Counted from the stretch's first letter, positions 36,716-45,576 are shown. The stretch is 64,000 nt of DNA from Rhabditoides inermis (GCA_963966185.1 CAWZYM010000403.1:62001-126000); one strand, 5' to 3'. Made by a program: numbers and translations. The notes: generated by a model not told the origin, from the sequence alone.

Positions 36716-37547
36716 CGCTTCGACTTCCTCAATGCCGGCTTTGATATCGCCTTGGTGATCAGCGCAAACACACGCGTTTAGCATGGATAGTATGTGTCTT
36801 ATTTTTTAATCCTCACTGACCTGACTCGAGTTGGGCCCGAACGCGGCGTCGAAAGAGAACTGCCTCTCGTGCTGCCGGTTCTGCCGAAGCACGTTGTTGT
36901 CGTATTTCTCAGGATCCACAAGCAACAACCTCTGAGAAAGAGAGATGATTATAGTTGTAGACATTATCTTAGAAACAGTTAAGATTTGCCTCTCTTATAC
37001 GAAACATCTTCGAAACACTGTTTCCGAATTCCGATTCACTTCAAAATGCGTTTCAAACTCTCCGAAACTTGACCACACCTCAAATACACTAGCAGGCGAG
37101 AGTCTCATTATATACATCTTCATTCCTTCATCGCCAAATCATCGCCAAATCCAACCACTTAGTCAATGCGGTACAAGCGCAGTAGTCTTCATCTTTGCGG
37201 CTTGGCGTTAATCTCTCAACTCGTCGCACACATAACAACAACACCCAAAACCCTCTTCTCTCCTCTCACTCACACTCCCAACATCCTCTCGCTAATCGAA
37301 CGCGCCAGGTGTTCACATCGAGAGATAGCGAGAGAGGCTCGACTGCAACTTGCCCGATCAGACATCGTTGCCGTCGGGGCCATAGCCATTACACCGAACA
37401 GCTGATTATCGCGACGGGGCGAATAGGCTAGAGTAAAGCGAGTACACATACCTGTTTATCGAGCGGAAAGACGCACTGAAAGTTGCGTCGCGTCTTCTCG
37501 GACTCGCTGATGGGCCGCACCCGCACCACCACCTGCAGCAGAGACAT
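14497..37547 (-). CDS. KIF19-like kinesin (kinesin-8 family) with N-terminal motor
   Basis: Twenty-two exons: 37547-37452, 36931-36821, 36580-36493, 36284-36163, 35433-35305, 35216-35124, 34925-34842, 34796-34712, 34665-34576, 34236-34151, 33780-33672, 33628-33577, 17485-17378, 17126-17033, 16851-16792, 16120-16061, 16003-15892, 15829-15719, 15429-15353, 15159-15083, 14967-14873, 14543-14497. They encode 661 residues. Motor motifs: P-loop GATGAGKT (96-103), switch I NLTSSRSH (about 202-209), switch II DLAGSE (230-235), and the neck start YANRAKNI. The tail is coiled-coil and follows KIF19 in order: LKEQF, VESIERLRQDV, then EQKEVVGLLVKM. Known KIF19 acts at ciliary tips on microtubule ends; a ciliary role here is inference. 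Intron 12 (about 16.1 kb) holds the Helitron array, and both flanking exons are phase 2, so the frame closes. Intron 13 uses a GC donor. Confidence 0.9.
16470..16735 (+). repeat. Two diverged family 1-like pieces in kinesin intron 15
   Basis: Two stretches share TTTGACTCTCCGAC and CTCCGATCTAC with the right half of family 1 but differ elsewhere; probably old relatives. Confidence 0.4.
18033..18112 (-). tRNA. tRNA-like gene in Helitron element 1
   Basis: Read on the minus strand it has an A box (TGGTGTAGTGG) and a B box (GGTTCGAATCC) at tRNA spacing, starts GCCC and ends GGGC plus A. The anticodon region is a GC-rich hairpin that does not give a clear 7-base loop, and the acceptor stem has mismatches. 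I call it tRNA-derived with an apparently usable Pol III promoter rather than a proven functional tRNA. Confidence 0.5.
18831..19833 (+). other. String of mini-exon-like segments, two related sets (Helitron element 1)
   Basis: Segments with pyrimidine-AG on the left and mostly GT on the right: 18831-18883, 19004-19059, 19159-about 19230, 19311-19363, 19487-19543, 19602-19673, 19735-19833. Set one resembles set two segment by segment, so the string looks duplicated. In set two a single frame runs through all four pieces (PTIKDTPFRCC, SRSSFVGRFSLVLDAGVFK, TRAYEDGLPDCCGC, ADVLPLAGVGLVVAGL), and the last piece is followed by AATAAA at 19940. The 56-nt segment 19004-19059 and the unclear donor after 19159 break the frame in set one. 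I do not recognise the product; a small accessory Helitron protein or a captured host gene are both possible. Confidence 0.4.
20271..20346 (+). repeat. Double G/C hairpin near 3' end of Helitron element 1
   Basis: Two adjacent near-perfect stem-loops, CGAGGGGGGG..CCCCCCTCG and CCAAGGGGGGG..CCCCCCCTTG, 94 bp before the terminal CTAG. The same pair is found in all five elements. Probably the rolling-circle termination or end-recognition structure. Confidence 0.75.
20577..20650 (-). tRNA. tRNA-like sequence in Helitron element 2 (diverged)
   Basis: The minus strand reads GCGCACATAGCGCAGTGGTA with an A box (TAGCGCAGTGG) and a B box with one change (GGTTCGGATCC). It sits at the same distance (about 136 bp) from the element 5' end as the tRNA-like gene of the other four elements but has a different sequence. 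Acceptor and anticodon stems do not pair well. Confidence 0.4.
21378..22369 (+). other. Mini-exon-like segments upstream of the Rep ORF (Helitron element 2)
   Basis: Segments 21378-21435, 21514-21566, from 21708, 21894-21954, 22131-22190 and 22281-22369 each follow a T-rich stretch and AG; a further acceptor at 22481 leads into the Rep start region. Conceptual pieces include HPVCVSLHTFTRRIDGV, LFECVAHSCTRCSYSIKFEE (Cys cluster) and WLQFVLVAADVTVKK. The last two faintly recall the zinc/OB half of RPA-like proteins that some Helitrons carry, but I cannot close one frame through all segments. An in-frame TGA at 22484 separates them from the Rep ATG, so they are an upstream gene or a spliced leader. 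Confidence 0.35.
21834..21886 (+). repeat. (AT)n microsatellite
   Basis: About 53 bases of alternating TA inside Helitron element 2, just upstream of the TTTTCAG acceptor at 21893. Confidence 0.95.
22514..28444 (+). CDS. Helitron Rep/helicase with N-terminal Ulp1-type cysteine protease
   Basis: Single uninterrupted ORF, 1976 aa. Residues about 40-190 form a Ulp1/SENP (C48-like) fold: H90 in GHYYMIAI, D107 in YDS, Q150 and C156 in QPDATSCGFF give a complete His-Asp-Gln-Cys set. A Pro/Ser-rich linker with repeated TKS(V)xGVE units follows (about 205-450). The Helitron-like N-terminal domain leads to the Rep nuclease: HUH motif PHCHML (H1054, H1056) and the two-tyrosine motif YISKY (Y1197, Y1201). 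A Pif1-type SF1B helicase occupies about 1510-1960: Walker A GSGGTGKT (1535-1542), Walker B WDE (D1615, E1616), and the final TINKSQGQTF and QFYVGLSRI motifs. All catalytic residues are present, so activity is plausible. Known Helitron Reps nick and unwind DNA for rolling-circle transposition; the protease role is unknown. The ATG is the first after an in-frame stop. Confidence 0.95.
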   Translation: MSSNETQVAIEQGYHYTDLTEQLADDHLQKYVDHLVLSSAQNMRAWVVDVNLSRVYATGVVLPIDIPNMVYKCGVVDPDVVLVPVHVPGHYYMIAIHPNSNEFTVYDSIAGNTRCKADNPFLLYLRKNVLPHVSRSNAPPVLKAGECDIQPDATSCGFFVLSNMEHMMHGRSPLASMNSFAKVMRYRQKVQAFCFKKFFLDKQQQQVRKVSETRRKSAAGVEQTSPHGLALTKSVAGVETKSPPNVAQTKSVTGVETKSPPSVSFSPTYSSVVSSPPRSAPVPPMSRLPLQSHFPPLTVKEMLQTSNRSRPSARPAASPQSSSLRKRRSGEGVVNQETIQRMMQLAMGSNPPLSSPLAAPPLAAPPLATPPPCPPPLTATPVKRGKTVVPLPSPITPSAAPQPAPTPSGKSTRQADKVDSDILQRMLALAAQPSTPKKPAPRKRKCKETISESVNDPALLSKYQVYRVRKSNDPAHDNASQLEAARVRKDKLRASVEKRRREQEADTSAHKSKYVRKTLNFFKAASDKTFCPEYMDLGKMEECLFDYCRALKFKQETSGVCCSNGAVNIPDAPSIRSNLMIKLYDLAREKRSYYNSFHNYNKNLAMASLVMRRADNVPKGEPVVVVQGKMSTGVCHLLPSETGKPGFAHLYYVPGAKENIWGRMSDSDEVDRKLLEELYEILCTHNPYSAAYKSTYKLYMDLVKQNIEAGRPDLVPCVGMKFVSHKDRRVTNMVKGHHPGILNVPGNKSEVAVLYSAADGSPPTLEQLKESSWVMTHNGQARPMPHYDVNADPLMFPVLFPEGNPFFRRFVVRNGYVSEGEDEDDDDENNDDANDILNIHGDQEGQLSAGDLSDSDEVPGDKKKTKKRKFVSYSELARYSYRRTMSNKDLHWILGAGKMLQLHGTFTFTRVESERLAQIRRKQQELLKIEHNEYFNWMRARMESRGIQVGQFVYMPAVFVGSKKWCEDNYHNAMAMAAQCGKPHLFITLTGNPGWSEVTENLIGKNAMDDPDLLARVCKLKFDQAWHLIKNKEIFGKVKSIWWRIEFQKRGVPHCHMLVTLEEDISEEDIPKYISAEIPVLPDENDPNYENMKKLKELVLKHMVHNPCTGKNHYTCRKDDPKYCKKKFPKPFRDEMVIDKYGMPHYPRPNNGEWAVLKDGTTQVTNRDIVPYNHLLMLALGTHCNVEYCGSSASYKYISKYLTKGVDTLLAALSSGNMDKIKDYMKMGKDGAEKLYFDEAEEYVKLRYLSACEAFYRLHNFGLVRSTHTVKTIGVHLPGEQPIIFKKGNVPKLSKTKSMFLAYMQKVREDPEAAHLTFEELSRQYRFDQKTSTYRKYKYDMNVVTRLFQVNPRNVEKFALRLIVQARPIKSYEDARTVTGVVYETFNEAAIAAGLIHNDRTWDECMAEAAHSDMPKRLRNLFASILLHCSPPDPVGLWDKYKERMAPRNMNRSLDENIATALRRLKWILERNGHTLTEYGLPDDAAEDDEDDDMNMVNVVNSPLNPEQDSVVFHVMAAVRQAKESRSDVCFSMQGSGGTGKTFVYNQIIALCKRENHKVLVVSSTGIAATLLNGGQTSHSAFKLPPKLNKDSVSGIKAHSDQGKRLGEVDLVIWDECTMSIMYALECVNNVLKLCASGVNANKPFGGVVMLCGGDWKQLLPVLEGEDPVVSASVTLKRSPLWASFKTFTLKQNMRVKQGEAEFAKFLELVGSGEHEQVDGRLMLPERFLVNSENEIVNWLYPPSVLKSPEEMAKVAILVLKNVDSLRINEQILDLCDGQTFTAVSTDAPIDLVSREASVDLAGRHRMASSIEHIWKETPSGFPPHKLRLKVGCIIMLLRNLNVADGLCNGTRLEVVNFSQNMLECKNVTTNAPETVYIPKVKLTYENPRNDLAFERWQFPVRLSYAMTINKSQGQTFEKVGMVLKAQPFAHGQFYVGLSRIRSADGLRVFAAWSSRSRADGTTAKPIRNVVYKDVL
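28941..29010 (+). repeat. Double G/C hairpin near 3' end of Helitron element 2
   Basis: Same two stem-loops as in the other elements, here 54 bp before the terminal CTAG at 29061-29064. Confidence 0.75.
29194..29273 (-). tRNA. tRNA-like gene in Helitron element 3
   Basis: Near-identical to the element 1 copy, with intact A and B boxes, 129 bp from the element 5' end. The anticodon arm is again not canonical. Confidence 0.5.
29997..30553 (+). other. Set of four mini-exon-like segments (Helitron element 3)
   Basis: Segments 29997-30054, 30168-30224 (57 nt), 30333-30389 (57 nt) and about 30456-30553. Segments two to four read in one frame as SNTSPIGRFFCRIDAIVFK, SFVYGDVLPVCCPVVTEFK and APLFCSLLVWGVVAGLEEE. 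They match the segments of element 1 in order, length and ending (FK/VK before GT). The first segment has an in-frame TGA in this copy, so the string may be decayed. Introns of about 110 bp end in TTGTTGCAG or TTTCAG. Product not recognised. Confidence 0.4.
30875..31013 (+). repeat. Minisatellite of CTCAACCACTCN units
   Basis: About eleven 12-bp units (CTCAACCACTCC/G) with some TTATCC variants, inside element 3 upstream of its hairpin. Confidence 0.9.
31091..31168 (+). repeat. Double G/C hairpin near 3' end of Helitron element 3
   Basis: Same two stem-loops as the other elements, 96 bp before the terminal CTAG. Confidence 0.75.
31401..31479 (-). tRNA. tRNA-like gene in Helitron element 4 (antisense)
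   Basis: Same A box as the other copies; the B box lacks one base (GGTTCGATCCC). It lies 136 bp from the element 5' end. Confidence 0.45.
31758..31832 (+). tRNA. tRNA-like gene, anticodon loop reads GTC (Asp-type)
   Basis: D arm GCTC..GAGC pairs perfectly. The anticodon stem TCCGC/GCAGA has one mismatch, and the loop ATGTCAA has T33 and anticodon GTC. The T arm carries TTCGAAT and the discriminator is A. Acceptor pairing is 5 of 7, and the spacing between acceptor and D stem is long. Probably tRNA-derived; function uncertain. Confidence 0.5.
31901..31972 (+). tRNA. tRNA-like sequence downstream of the GTC copy (Helitron element 4)
   Basis: A box TAGTGTAGTGG and B box GGTTCGAATCC at proper spacing, ending CTCCCA. 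The anticodon region contains GGCGCC and gives no clear loop. It recalls the 5' half of Asp/Gly-type tRNAs. Confidence 0.4.
32056..32216 (+). repeat. Three tandem 50-bp hairpin units
   Basis: Each unit reads GCGGGGGGTGCGGGGGGCGG.. then AGCCCCCCGATGCAACC and an AGAGAGAAGAA spacer. One further unit is in element 5 at about 33183-33215. Confidence 0.9.
32218..32292 (+). repeat. Double G/C hairpin near 3' end of Helitron element 4
   Basis: Same two stem-loops, 101 bp before the terminal CTAG. Confidence 0.75.
32528..32607 (-). tRNA. tRNA-like gene in Helitron element 5 (antisense)
   Basis: Intact A and B boxes; 134 bp from the element 5' end, matching the position in the other elements. Confidence 0.5.
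32887..32961 (+). tRNA. tRNA-like gene, anticodon loop reads TTC (Glu-type)
   Basis: Counterpart of the element 4 copy at 31758-31832. The loop is ATTTCAA instead of ATGTCAA, changing the apparent anticodon from GTC to TTC. The D arm pairs perfectly. Confidence 0.5.
33030..33101 (+). tRNA. tRNA-like sequence downstream of the TTC copy (Helitron element 5)
   Basis: Counterpart of 31901-31972, with the same A box and a slightly altered B box (GTTTCGAATCC). Confidence 0.35.
33235..33308 (+). repeat. Double G/C hairpin near 3' end of Helitron element 5
   Basis: Same two stem-loops, 102 bp before the terminal CTAG. Confidence 0.75.
33800..33953. repeat. Family 2 inverted-repeat element in kinesin intron 10
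   Basis: Ends resemble CGGTTAGTCTA and GAAGAGACTGACCACAACG, with many TTTCGAA motifs inside. One end lies about 10 bp from the 3' splice site of the intron. Confidence 0.6.
36985..37082. repeat. Family 2-like repeat in kinesin intron 1
   Basis: Series of TTCGAAACA, TTCCGAAT and CTCCGAAACTTGACC motifs matching the interior of family 2. Confidence 0.5.
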
Positions 37548-38668
37548 GTCGAACGACTACTAGTCACTCCTCAACACCCCACTTGCACCTCCACCATTAG
37601 CCCGCGCACACTCTCTCTCCATTCAACGCCTCGAAGGCATTGTGCGCGGCGGCGGCGGCGGCCCCGCACCCACCGTGATTTGTGAAGCGCCGCTCATCGA
37701 CCCGTGCTTGAGGAGAGGCAGGTGAACCGCCGGCCGGCCGCCGACAACGTCTTCTACTAGCCTCCCGACAGCCGCACCTCCCCGCCACGTTGCCCCCGGC
37801 GACCACCGCCACTCTTTTCTCCGCCGTATTTTCTGTTTGAATTGGCGCGTGGCCCTGAGCGGCAGGGAGTGGGCTGCGGTCGCAACGCGGCTGCGGCGCG
37901 TCTTGTTTGTGGCCTGTGGGGGGTGACGTCGACACGTCGACGGATAGAGAGAGAGCGAGCGAGGGGGGAGGCGGCTGGCGGCAGCAGCAGATTTGCTATC
38001 GATCGCTGTGCGGCAGCGCAGCCAGCAGCACGGCCCGCTCTCACTCGTGTCTCACTCTCTCTCTCGCTCCCCCTTGTCCCGGCGGCGCGGCTCGGGCCGC
38101 GTTCGTTCGCTTCGGCCTCATGGGTGGCCTCCTCCCCTCGGTCGGATGCGCGTCTATATGCACGCAGTCAGTCGGCACAGCCCCTCCCTTCCATATTCGC
38201 ACACTGGCTGTGCGTGCGAGCTCGGCCTTGCTTGCCTCGCCTCGCCGCCGCCCGCCCGGCTGCCATAACTCACCCCCTCTCATTCCAACTCGCATCATTA
38301 TCACTACCACCACTAGAGAGGCGCCTCTCTCTCTCCTCTCTCTTACTACCACTCGTCGTTCGCCCCGATTGTTTATGTGTGAGTGTGTGTGTCTTGTTCT
38401 TGGGACGCGTCGCGTGCCGCCACCACCGCCGGCCTGTCTCTCTCCATTTCACGTGTTCGCATTGTACTTGCATCGATTCATTCACGTCTCCGCTGCTCTT
38501 CTCTCTCCGTCTCTCGCCTCTCTTCTCCGTCGTCTTTTTGTTTCCGGTTCGCGGCGTGATTCGATTGTGGTTTGATGATGTGTTGATGTTGCATCAGTGC
38601 TTTGTGATCAACTGTTCACGTGTTCGACTGTTCACGTGTTCGCAAAAACAAGGCGTTTTATTGTAGCC
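37548..38668. promoter_or_regulatory. CpG-rich divergent promoter region between kinesin and PKA-R genes
   Basis: The two genes are transcribed away from each other from this 1.1 kb. The sequence is far more GC- and CpG-rich than its surroundings, with a long open but unrecognised frame at 37842-38666 that I take as non-coding leader. No convincing TATA box seen. Core promoter placement is inference from gene layout and composition. Confidence 0.5.
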
Positions 38669-39926
38669 ATGTCCGGCAACGAAGAGGCTCAGCTGGCGCA
38701 GTGTCAGGCCTACGTGCAGCGACACAACATCCAGCAGCTCGTCAAAGAGGCCATCGGTAGGTCGTCTGCCACTGACCCGCATCCTAGCTGCCTGCGCGCA
38801 GCCAGCCGCGCGATGCTATCTACACTGTGTCTCCGTGTTTGATCTCCGATCCATACCGATCAATGTCGTTTTGCCGCACGCGCGCGCGTGTTTCGTCGCT
38901 TTTTGCTATTCGGGCGCAGCAGACCCAGGCCCAGCCAGCAGCGCACCTTTCCCTTTCCATTTTCTCTTCTCTCCACGCCCCCCCCCCTCACCAACCACTC
39001 TCGTTGTGTGTGTGTGTTGATCGATATTCACTTTGCATACATGGTGTTTTGCGGGTGATGGTGTGTGGTGAGAGGGACGTGGGGGAGCAGTGAGGGAGAA
39101 GTGAAAGAGATGGACGCGTCGATGGAGAGAGAGAAAGAGAGGGATAGATAGAAAGAGAGAAAGAGGGAGAGAGAGAGAGTGCACGCTCACAATTCGAAAG
39201 TAAACACAACAAAACATTTGGGACAACGCGACAGGGCAAAAACACTCGCCGAGAGTTATTCTTTCAATGTTCAATTAAATTATGAAAATCTTTTCAGTCG
39301 CACTTTGCATCCACAAGCCCGAGAACCCGGTGCTCTTCCTCCGTGAGCACTTTGACAAGCTCAACGAGCAGCGCACACAGGTATGTCAAACGGGGCGGAG
39401 GGGCGTGTCCCCAGTGGGCGGGGCTGGTGGCACTGCGCGCCGAAACAATACGCGGGCGGCGGGCGAGGCACTGAGGGGCGGGGCGTGGGGTCATAGCATA
39501 GAATGGGACAGCGCGCCAGCCGCAAGCGGCAACCCCAAACCCCCGCCGCCACCGCCGCCGCTACTCCCGGACCGTCCAAGGTGTTCCGCTCCAGCTCTCA
39601 CCACTCACGCGTCTCTGTTTGCAGGACGCGGGAGCTGCCGCCGACGCGGCCGACGATGACGACATCATGGACGCGCCGCCGCCGCGCATGGCCACCACCC
39701 GCCGCGCCGGAGTCAGCGCCGAACCCATGAACTTTGACGAGGAGTACAAGAAGGTGTGTGTGTGCGAGAAGGAAGGAGAGAAGGTAGAGTGTGTGTGAGA
39801 CGAGGAGAGTGGGGGATAGAGAAGGCGGTCGCTGGCTATTCTCTCTCGCTCGCATGACTCGCATGTCATCGATCCGGCCTCAGAGAGAGCCGATGCGCCT
39901 TCCCAAGACTGATATGGACACACCAA

Positions 39927-39983
<57 letters not shown>

Positions 39984-41241
39984 GCATAGACAGAGCACCA
40001 CACACGCACGCATGTGGGTATGTCGTATTAAATTGCGTGCAATTCGATAATTCAATTAGCACTTGTGTGTTATTAAAGGCAGCTGCGAAAGTGGGAGAGA
40101 GAGATGGGACAAAAACTGAAACCTACTCTGAACAGTGTGCAGTGTGTTTTGATGCGCAGGTGTAGAGTGAGCAGCGTTGTAAACAACTAAACAAACAAAT
40201 AAACAAACAAGACGTGTTCAGGTGGTGCACCCCAAGGACGAGGAGACGCGCAAGTCGCTCGAAGCGGCCATGTGCAAGAACCTGCTCTTTGCTCACCTCG
40301 ACGAGGACGAGACTAAGGTGAGTGCAATCAATCAATTAATCAATTAATCGATACCACTATCAAATGCCTTGCAGACGATCTACGACGCCATGTTCTGCGT
40401 GGAGAAGTCGGCTGGGGAGACGATCATTCAGCAGGACGAGCCCGGAGACAACTTCTACGTCATCGACAAGGGAGTGAGTCGTTTTCGCTCTCTAATTTTG
40501 GAAACGTTTTTTTTGTGTTGTTATGTTCTGCACGCTGCAGCTGCCAGACTGTCTCACATTTATGATGATTTGACGCCTCACTTTTTGCGTCACTCTTTCT
40601 ACGCAATCTCGTGTTTCCTTTCTCGCTGCATCTTTTGTCATCTTCTCTTACTCATTTTTGTTCTCGAGAGTGCACGCATCACCAAAGAATGGGTGGTGCG
40701 TGAGTCGTGTTGTTACCTCTGCCCTAGCCATTTTGCGTCACAGACCCGCCACACCAAGTAATTATTCGTAAGCTGCCCCCCCGCGTGTTTCCGTCTTTTG
40801 AGCTCTCTCGCCGCGCCGCTGCTTCTAATTTCTCTATTTTGTGCTGATAGCACAATTTCACTACGGTTTCACCTGTGCCTCGCAGTCAATGACATTTACC
40901 TCTTGTTTTCTGTATGCGCTACCGCGGCGTCTTTTCCCCCCATGAGGGACTAGAGTACATTCGTCCTTTGCAGTGACCATGTGCGAGCGCGAGATTTGCA
41001 TACATTGCTACTTTCTCTCGCTCGCTCTTTGAATGTATCACGCGCGCTTATCGCCTGCCGCCGGGCGCTCGCTAAAACAGTTTCATCGAGCGGCGAGCGT
41101 TTCACCGAATTTTCGGTGTAGCATGTAGGCATCTAAAACCGGTGGGGCCGATGTGTGTTGGTCGTCGACGTTTTCGCCGGGTGCGCCTTCTGCACCACAC
41201 ACATTGGCAGGCGATCGATTGGGCTGGATGGAGAGGAAAGA

Positions 41242-41312
<71 letters not shown>

Positions 41313-41887
41313 CTGGCAGGTCCGGGCATTCCCGCTCCTCTCTCTCTCTTTCCTACCTCTCTCTCTCTATCTCTCTCTCTCTCTCTCTCTCTATTCTCAT
41401 TGCACATTGCGCCTCATCCTCACTATGTGTCGCAGTTTTGTTTACAGCGAAAGGCGCCTGTGTGTGAGTAGAGTCGGGGTGGTGAGACTAGCTCTCCCCT
41501 TTCGCTCTCTCCCATTCCTCTCTCTCTCTTTCCCGAATGGCAACTATTATGATGATGATGATGAGACAGCACCACCACACACAAGGGGATTATATGATGA
41601 TTCGAGCCAATCGACCGGCGTGTCCGATGTCTCATTCGTCCGCCATCTCTCTCTCTCTCTCTCACTGCGTCTCTCTCACCACTGTAAAATACCGGAAACG
41701 AAGTGGCATGGGGCACGAATGATATGCGATTGTGTATGGGTGATCGTGTGTCAGCTAGCGCATTGATTTTGTATAACTCTCTCTCTCGCTCGGTTCCAAT
41801 AATATGGAAGTGGTTTGGTGGTGATGGTGCAGCTATATTTCAGTGGAGCTGACTGGCTGTGGGAGATAGGGATGTTTGTGCGACTGA

Positions 41888-41920
<33 letters not shown>

Positions 41921-43060
41921 CAAGTGTTGGTGATTAGAAGTGCACTTCTATGTGCATGTGCATTGCAGGTGTTAGTTGTTGGGCATCACGCCATCCTCAG
42001 CCCTTTTTTTTCGTTACAAAACAAATGAGCAATGATCAGGATGGGCGCGAAACATAGATGGTATCACAGGGGAATCGGCTGAACCGTCGTAAGAACCACT
42101 ATATTGCGCAGTGGTTCTTACGATGATGCAACTCCAAACAATGAAACAATGAAGAATTAACATGATTAACAAAGTAGAGAGAATAAATCATAAGTAAAGA
42201 AAACACAAAATCAACGTACTATATGGACAAAGCAGGGAGAGTGAATCAAAAGTAAATAAAACACAAAATTAACGTACTATATAAGTACAATATAACCAAC
42301 CCGTTTTGCAGATCGTTGACGTGTACGTGAACGGCGAGTACGTGCTGACGATCAACGAGGGCGGCTCGTTCGGCGAGCTCGCACTCATCTACGGCACCCC
42401 TCGCGCCGCCACCGTCGTCGCCAAGACGGACGTCAAGCTGTGGGCCATTGACCGACTCTCCTACAGGTAGCCACATGAAACAATGAGGAATGGACAAAGC
42501 AGAGAGAGTAGTTCACAAAGTCAAAGGTTTATGCCGAATCGCTTCACAATATAGTTCACAAATACATGAGATACAGAATCACTCTGTTTCGGCTCATTAT
42601 CCTGCAAAACACATCAGTACTACACAACAACACAATTTATCTGTTTAGTGTGAACAACATTTGGACTCGAAACTAAACACCAGTAGCCTATACGACCCGC
42701 TCTCTCCTCCTCCTCCTCTTCTCTTGACTCTTTTCACGTTGCAGGAGTATCCTCATGGGATCGACCACCAAGAAGCGCAAGATGTACGACGAGTTCCTCT
42801 CCAAGGTCCAGATCCTCGGTGAGTATCCGCCCCCTGAGGCTCCGCCCCCGTTTTGTAATATCTGTGTGTAGTGTAATTTTGCACATGTATGTGTGCATGA
42901 CATGCTCGTCTCGCGGAATATGAAATGGGGTATGTGGTAAATGAGGTTGGGAGAGGCGGCAGGCGGATATTGAGGGAAGAGAGAGAGAGAGAGAGGTGAG
43001 GAGCGAGCGAGTGCTCGGATTGCCTCTCGTGTGCTCACTGCGTTACTGTAGATAATTATT

Positions 43061-43112
<52 letters not shown>

Positions 43113-44720
43113 AACGGCTATTGTCGACCGCGCGCGTGAGATATTGCGGATTCGTACCGGAAATTTGTTGCACTCTGCGCGTCGTCGATTCGGTAAACGA
43201 AATGGCAACATGCTATATTAGAAATTGTAACATGGAGATGGTCGTCCAACAGCTTAGTGTACTGTAGAACTATTGGACAACATAATTACATAATGCTTTA
43301 CGAGAAATGTCGAGCTGAGTTCAAACGGAAATTATATGGTACGCAACAATATATAAAACACTCCACACCGAGAAAGAATGCTATGGAAGGGAGTGTCAGC
43401 GGGGAAAGGTGAAACGAGTTGAAAAGGAATATACGAGTGTTGGAGAAATGAGTTGAAAAGGATTGTATATGATATGAACGATGTTTGCAGCCGACCTGGA
43501 CAAGTGGGAGCGCGCCAACGTGGCCGACGCTCTGGAGCGGTGCGACTTCGAGCCGGGCACCCACGTCGTCGAGCAGGTCAGTGGGGTATTCTAGTCGAGG
43601 GTTTCTTCGGTACCACTCATACGAACTTGCGATGGTCGTAGGGTCGACTTTCCAACTATCCATTGGCGACTTGTTGTGCCACAACCACTAGGACCACGTG
43701 GTGATTTGGTTTTAATGCGTTTGTGTTCAGGGCCAGCCGGGCGACGAGTTCTTCATCATTCTGGAGGGCGAGGCGACGGTGCTGCAGAAGAGGAGCGACG
43801 ACGCCCCGTACGAGAACGTCGGCCAGCTCGGCACCTCGGACTACTTCGGTACGTCTACTACGTCTTAATTAGTATCTTGATAAGTTCATTACTGAGACGG
43901 GCATCCTCCATCGGCTATAGTTTTGCGGGTACTTTTTTCGGTTTGAGTTTAGCATTGTAGCTCCTAGCTTTTATCGGCTGCTCGGTTCTCTGTCATACCG
44001 CTCGCGTGCCAAGCCAACGACTCCCCTGATAGGCGCTTGGTGTGTGTGGCGTGGAGTAATGTGGTGTTGACAAGTGAGCGAGAGAGAGGGAAGCGCGAGA
44101 TATCGTGACGTCACACAGGGCGCCGATAAGCATTGCGAGACGACGGCGTGTGTGATCGATCTCTTTCTCTCGCCTCCGCCGCCGGGGTTGCGATATTGAA
44201 ACACTGTCACATCACGGCGCTTTTTCGTGATAAGGCGCTTTTGCGGTTTTGGGGATCGAAAGTGCGGTTTTGGGGACGAAACGTGCAATGATGAATGATG
44301 ATATTCATTATTTCTATAATGTTCTGGCTTCTGGATCAGTGTTTCCATGGAACACAATTCACAGAACACTAATCAGAAGGGGTCACGTGAGAAAAAAACT
44401 CTGGAAACGAGTGCTCTTCAAGAGAGATTAGCGGAAAACGTAGTACGTTTATGTAGCCTGTCTGCAGAATCCCGAAACATGGACTCTGTCTCTTTTATTT
44501 GTGAACTATTGCTCTCTCTGATTTGTCAATTGCTCATATTGTTTCAGGAGAGATTGCCCTTCTGCTCGACCGCCCGCGTGCCGCCACCGTGGTGGCGAAG
44601 ACGCCGCTCAAGTGCGTCAAGCTGGACCGCGCGCGCTTCGAGCGCGTCATGGGACCGGTGCGCGAGATCCTGCAGAGGGACGTCGGCAACTACAACAGCT
44701 ACGTCAAGCTCATGACCTAA
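38669..44720 (+). CDS. cAMP-dependent protein kinase type I regulatory subunit (PKA-R, KIN-2/PRKAR1-like)
   Basis: Ten exons: 38669-38756, 39298-39380, 39625-39753, 40222-40317, 40375-40473, 42312-42466, 42745-42818, 43491-43576, 43731-43848, 44548-44720. They encode 366 residues, normal for the family. The N-terminal dimerisation/docking helix is [17 protein letters not shown]. The inhibitor site is RRAGV (83-87): Gly at the phospho-acceptor position makes it a pseudosubstrate, hence type I. cAMP pocket A has GGSFGELA with E187 and PRAAT with R196; pocket B has FGEIALL with E311 and PRAAT with R320. It holds the catalytic subunit inactive until cAMP binds both pockets. The C-terminus [10 protein letters not shown] is nematode-like. 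All introns are GT-AG. Confidence 0.97.
40474..42311. other. PKA-R intron 5 (1.8 kb)
   Basis: Longest intron of the gene. It holds (GA)n at 41236-41310, (CT)n at 41338-41395 and (GA)n at 41888-41920. No coding exon recognised. Confidence 0.6.
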
Positions 44721-45576
44721 GCGGCGCGTATGGCCATCCCCTGCCCCCCAACTCTCCCCTCCCCCTATCCAGCAAGTGCAGTCATATATCGCAGCCCTAG
44801 TTTTGCCGTCCCTCTCTCCCTTCTCTGTCTCTCTCTCTCCCATCTCTCTCTGTCGTGTGTGAGTGTGTCCGTCTGTCCGTTCGTCCCTCGACTAGCTTTA
44901 CCCCGTCCGAGTCTGTCTTGTCTTGTCTCTCTCTCTCTCCCTCTCTCCTCTCTTGTCTTCTTGTGCTGATGGAGACGCTCTCTCGTATGTGAGAGAAGTC
45001 TTCCGTCGAGCACTCCTCTTCTCTCCTCCTGTCGACTTGAAATGGTTTATATTCTGTATACCACAGTGAATATTCTATGCACTTGGAAATCTATATATTT
45101 TATTATATATTCTAATATAATGTGTCGTTTCGTGGTGTTGCAGACCCCGTCCCCATAGCCTAGTCGTCTCTGGCCCGCCCCCTAAGAGCCCGCCCCCCCC
45201 TCATGTCGATACCCGTATTAACCCCCCGCCCCCCCATCGCGATACTAACCATGAACATTACCGTACCCCGTACAAGACACGCGTCACTCTCCGAGTCTAC
45301 TGTATACTATAACGCTCCTCCCACCGAAACGTCACCAGTCTACGTCAAGCACACAAATTGTATGTGTTTCTCTCCTCTCTCTCCCACTCTCTCTCTCTCT
45401 CTCGCAAGTATATTCTACCACACATAAATAGATATCTTTACGTTGTTGATTTTTTTCTCGATAGACAAACAATACGATACAAAAATGATATGACAAGGGC
45501 CCGTGAGTGTCAGCGATGTGGAGAGAGAAGAGAGAGATGTGTGCCGAAATTGGCGGAATGTTGTTTTGGCGAAGAG
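44721..45576. other. Convergent 3' flanks of PKA-R and ANKFN1
   Basis: Both genes end here. CT-rich, with an A/T-rich patch at 45085-45120 that could serve 3' end formation. No other gene seen. Confidence 0.5.

Noticed and set aside
37842..38666. Long plus-strand open frame of 274 codons upstream of PKA-R
   Set aside because: Composition-driven: CpG-rich DNA open in two overlapping frames, no known domain, and it runs into the PKA-R leader.
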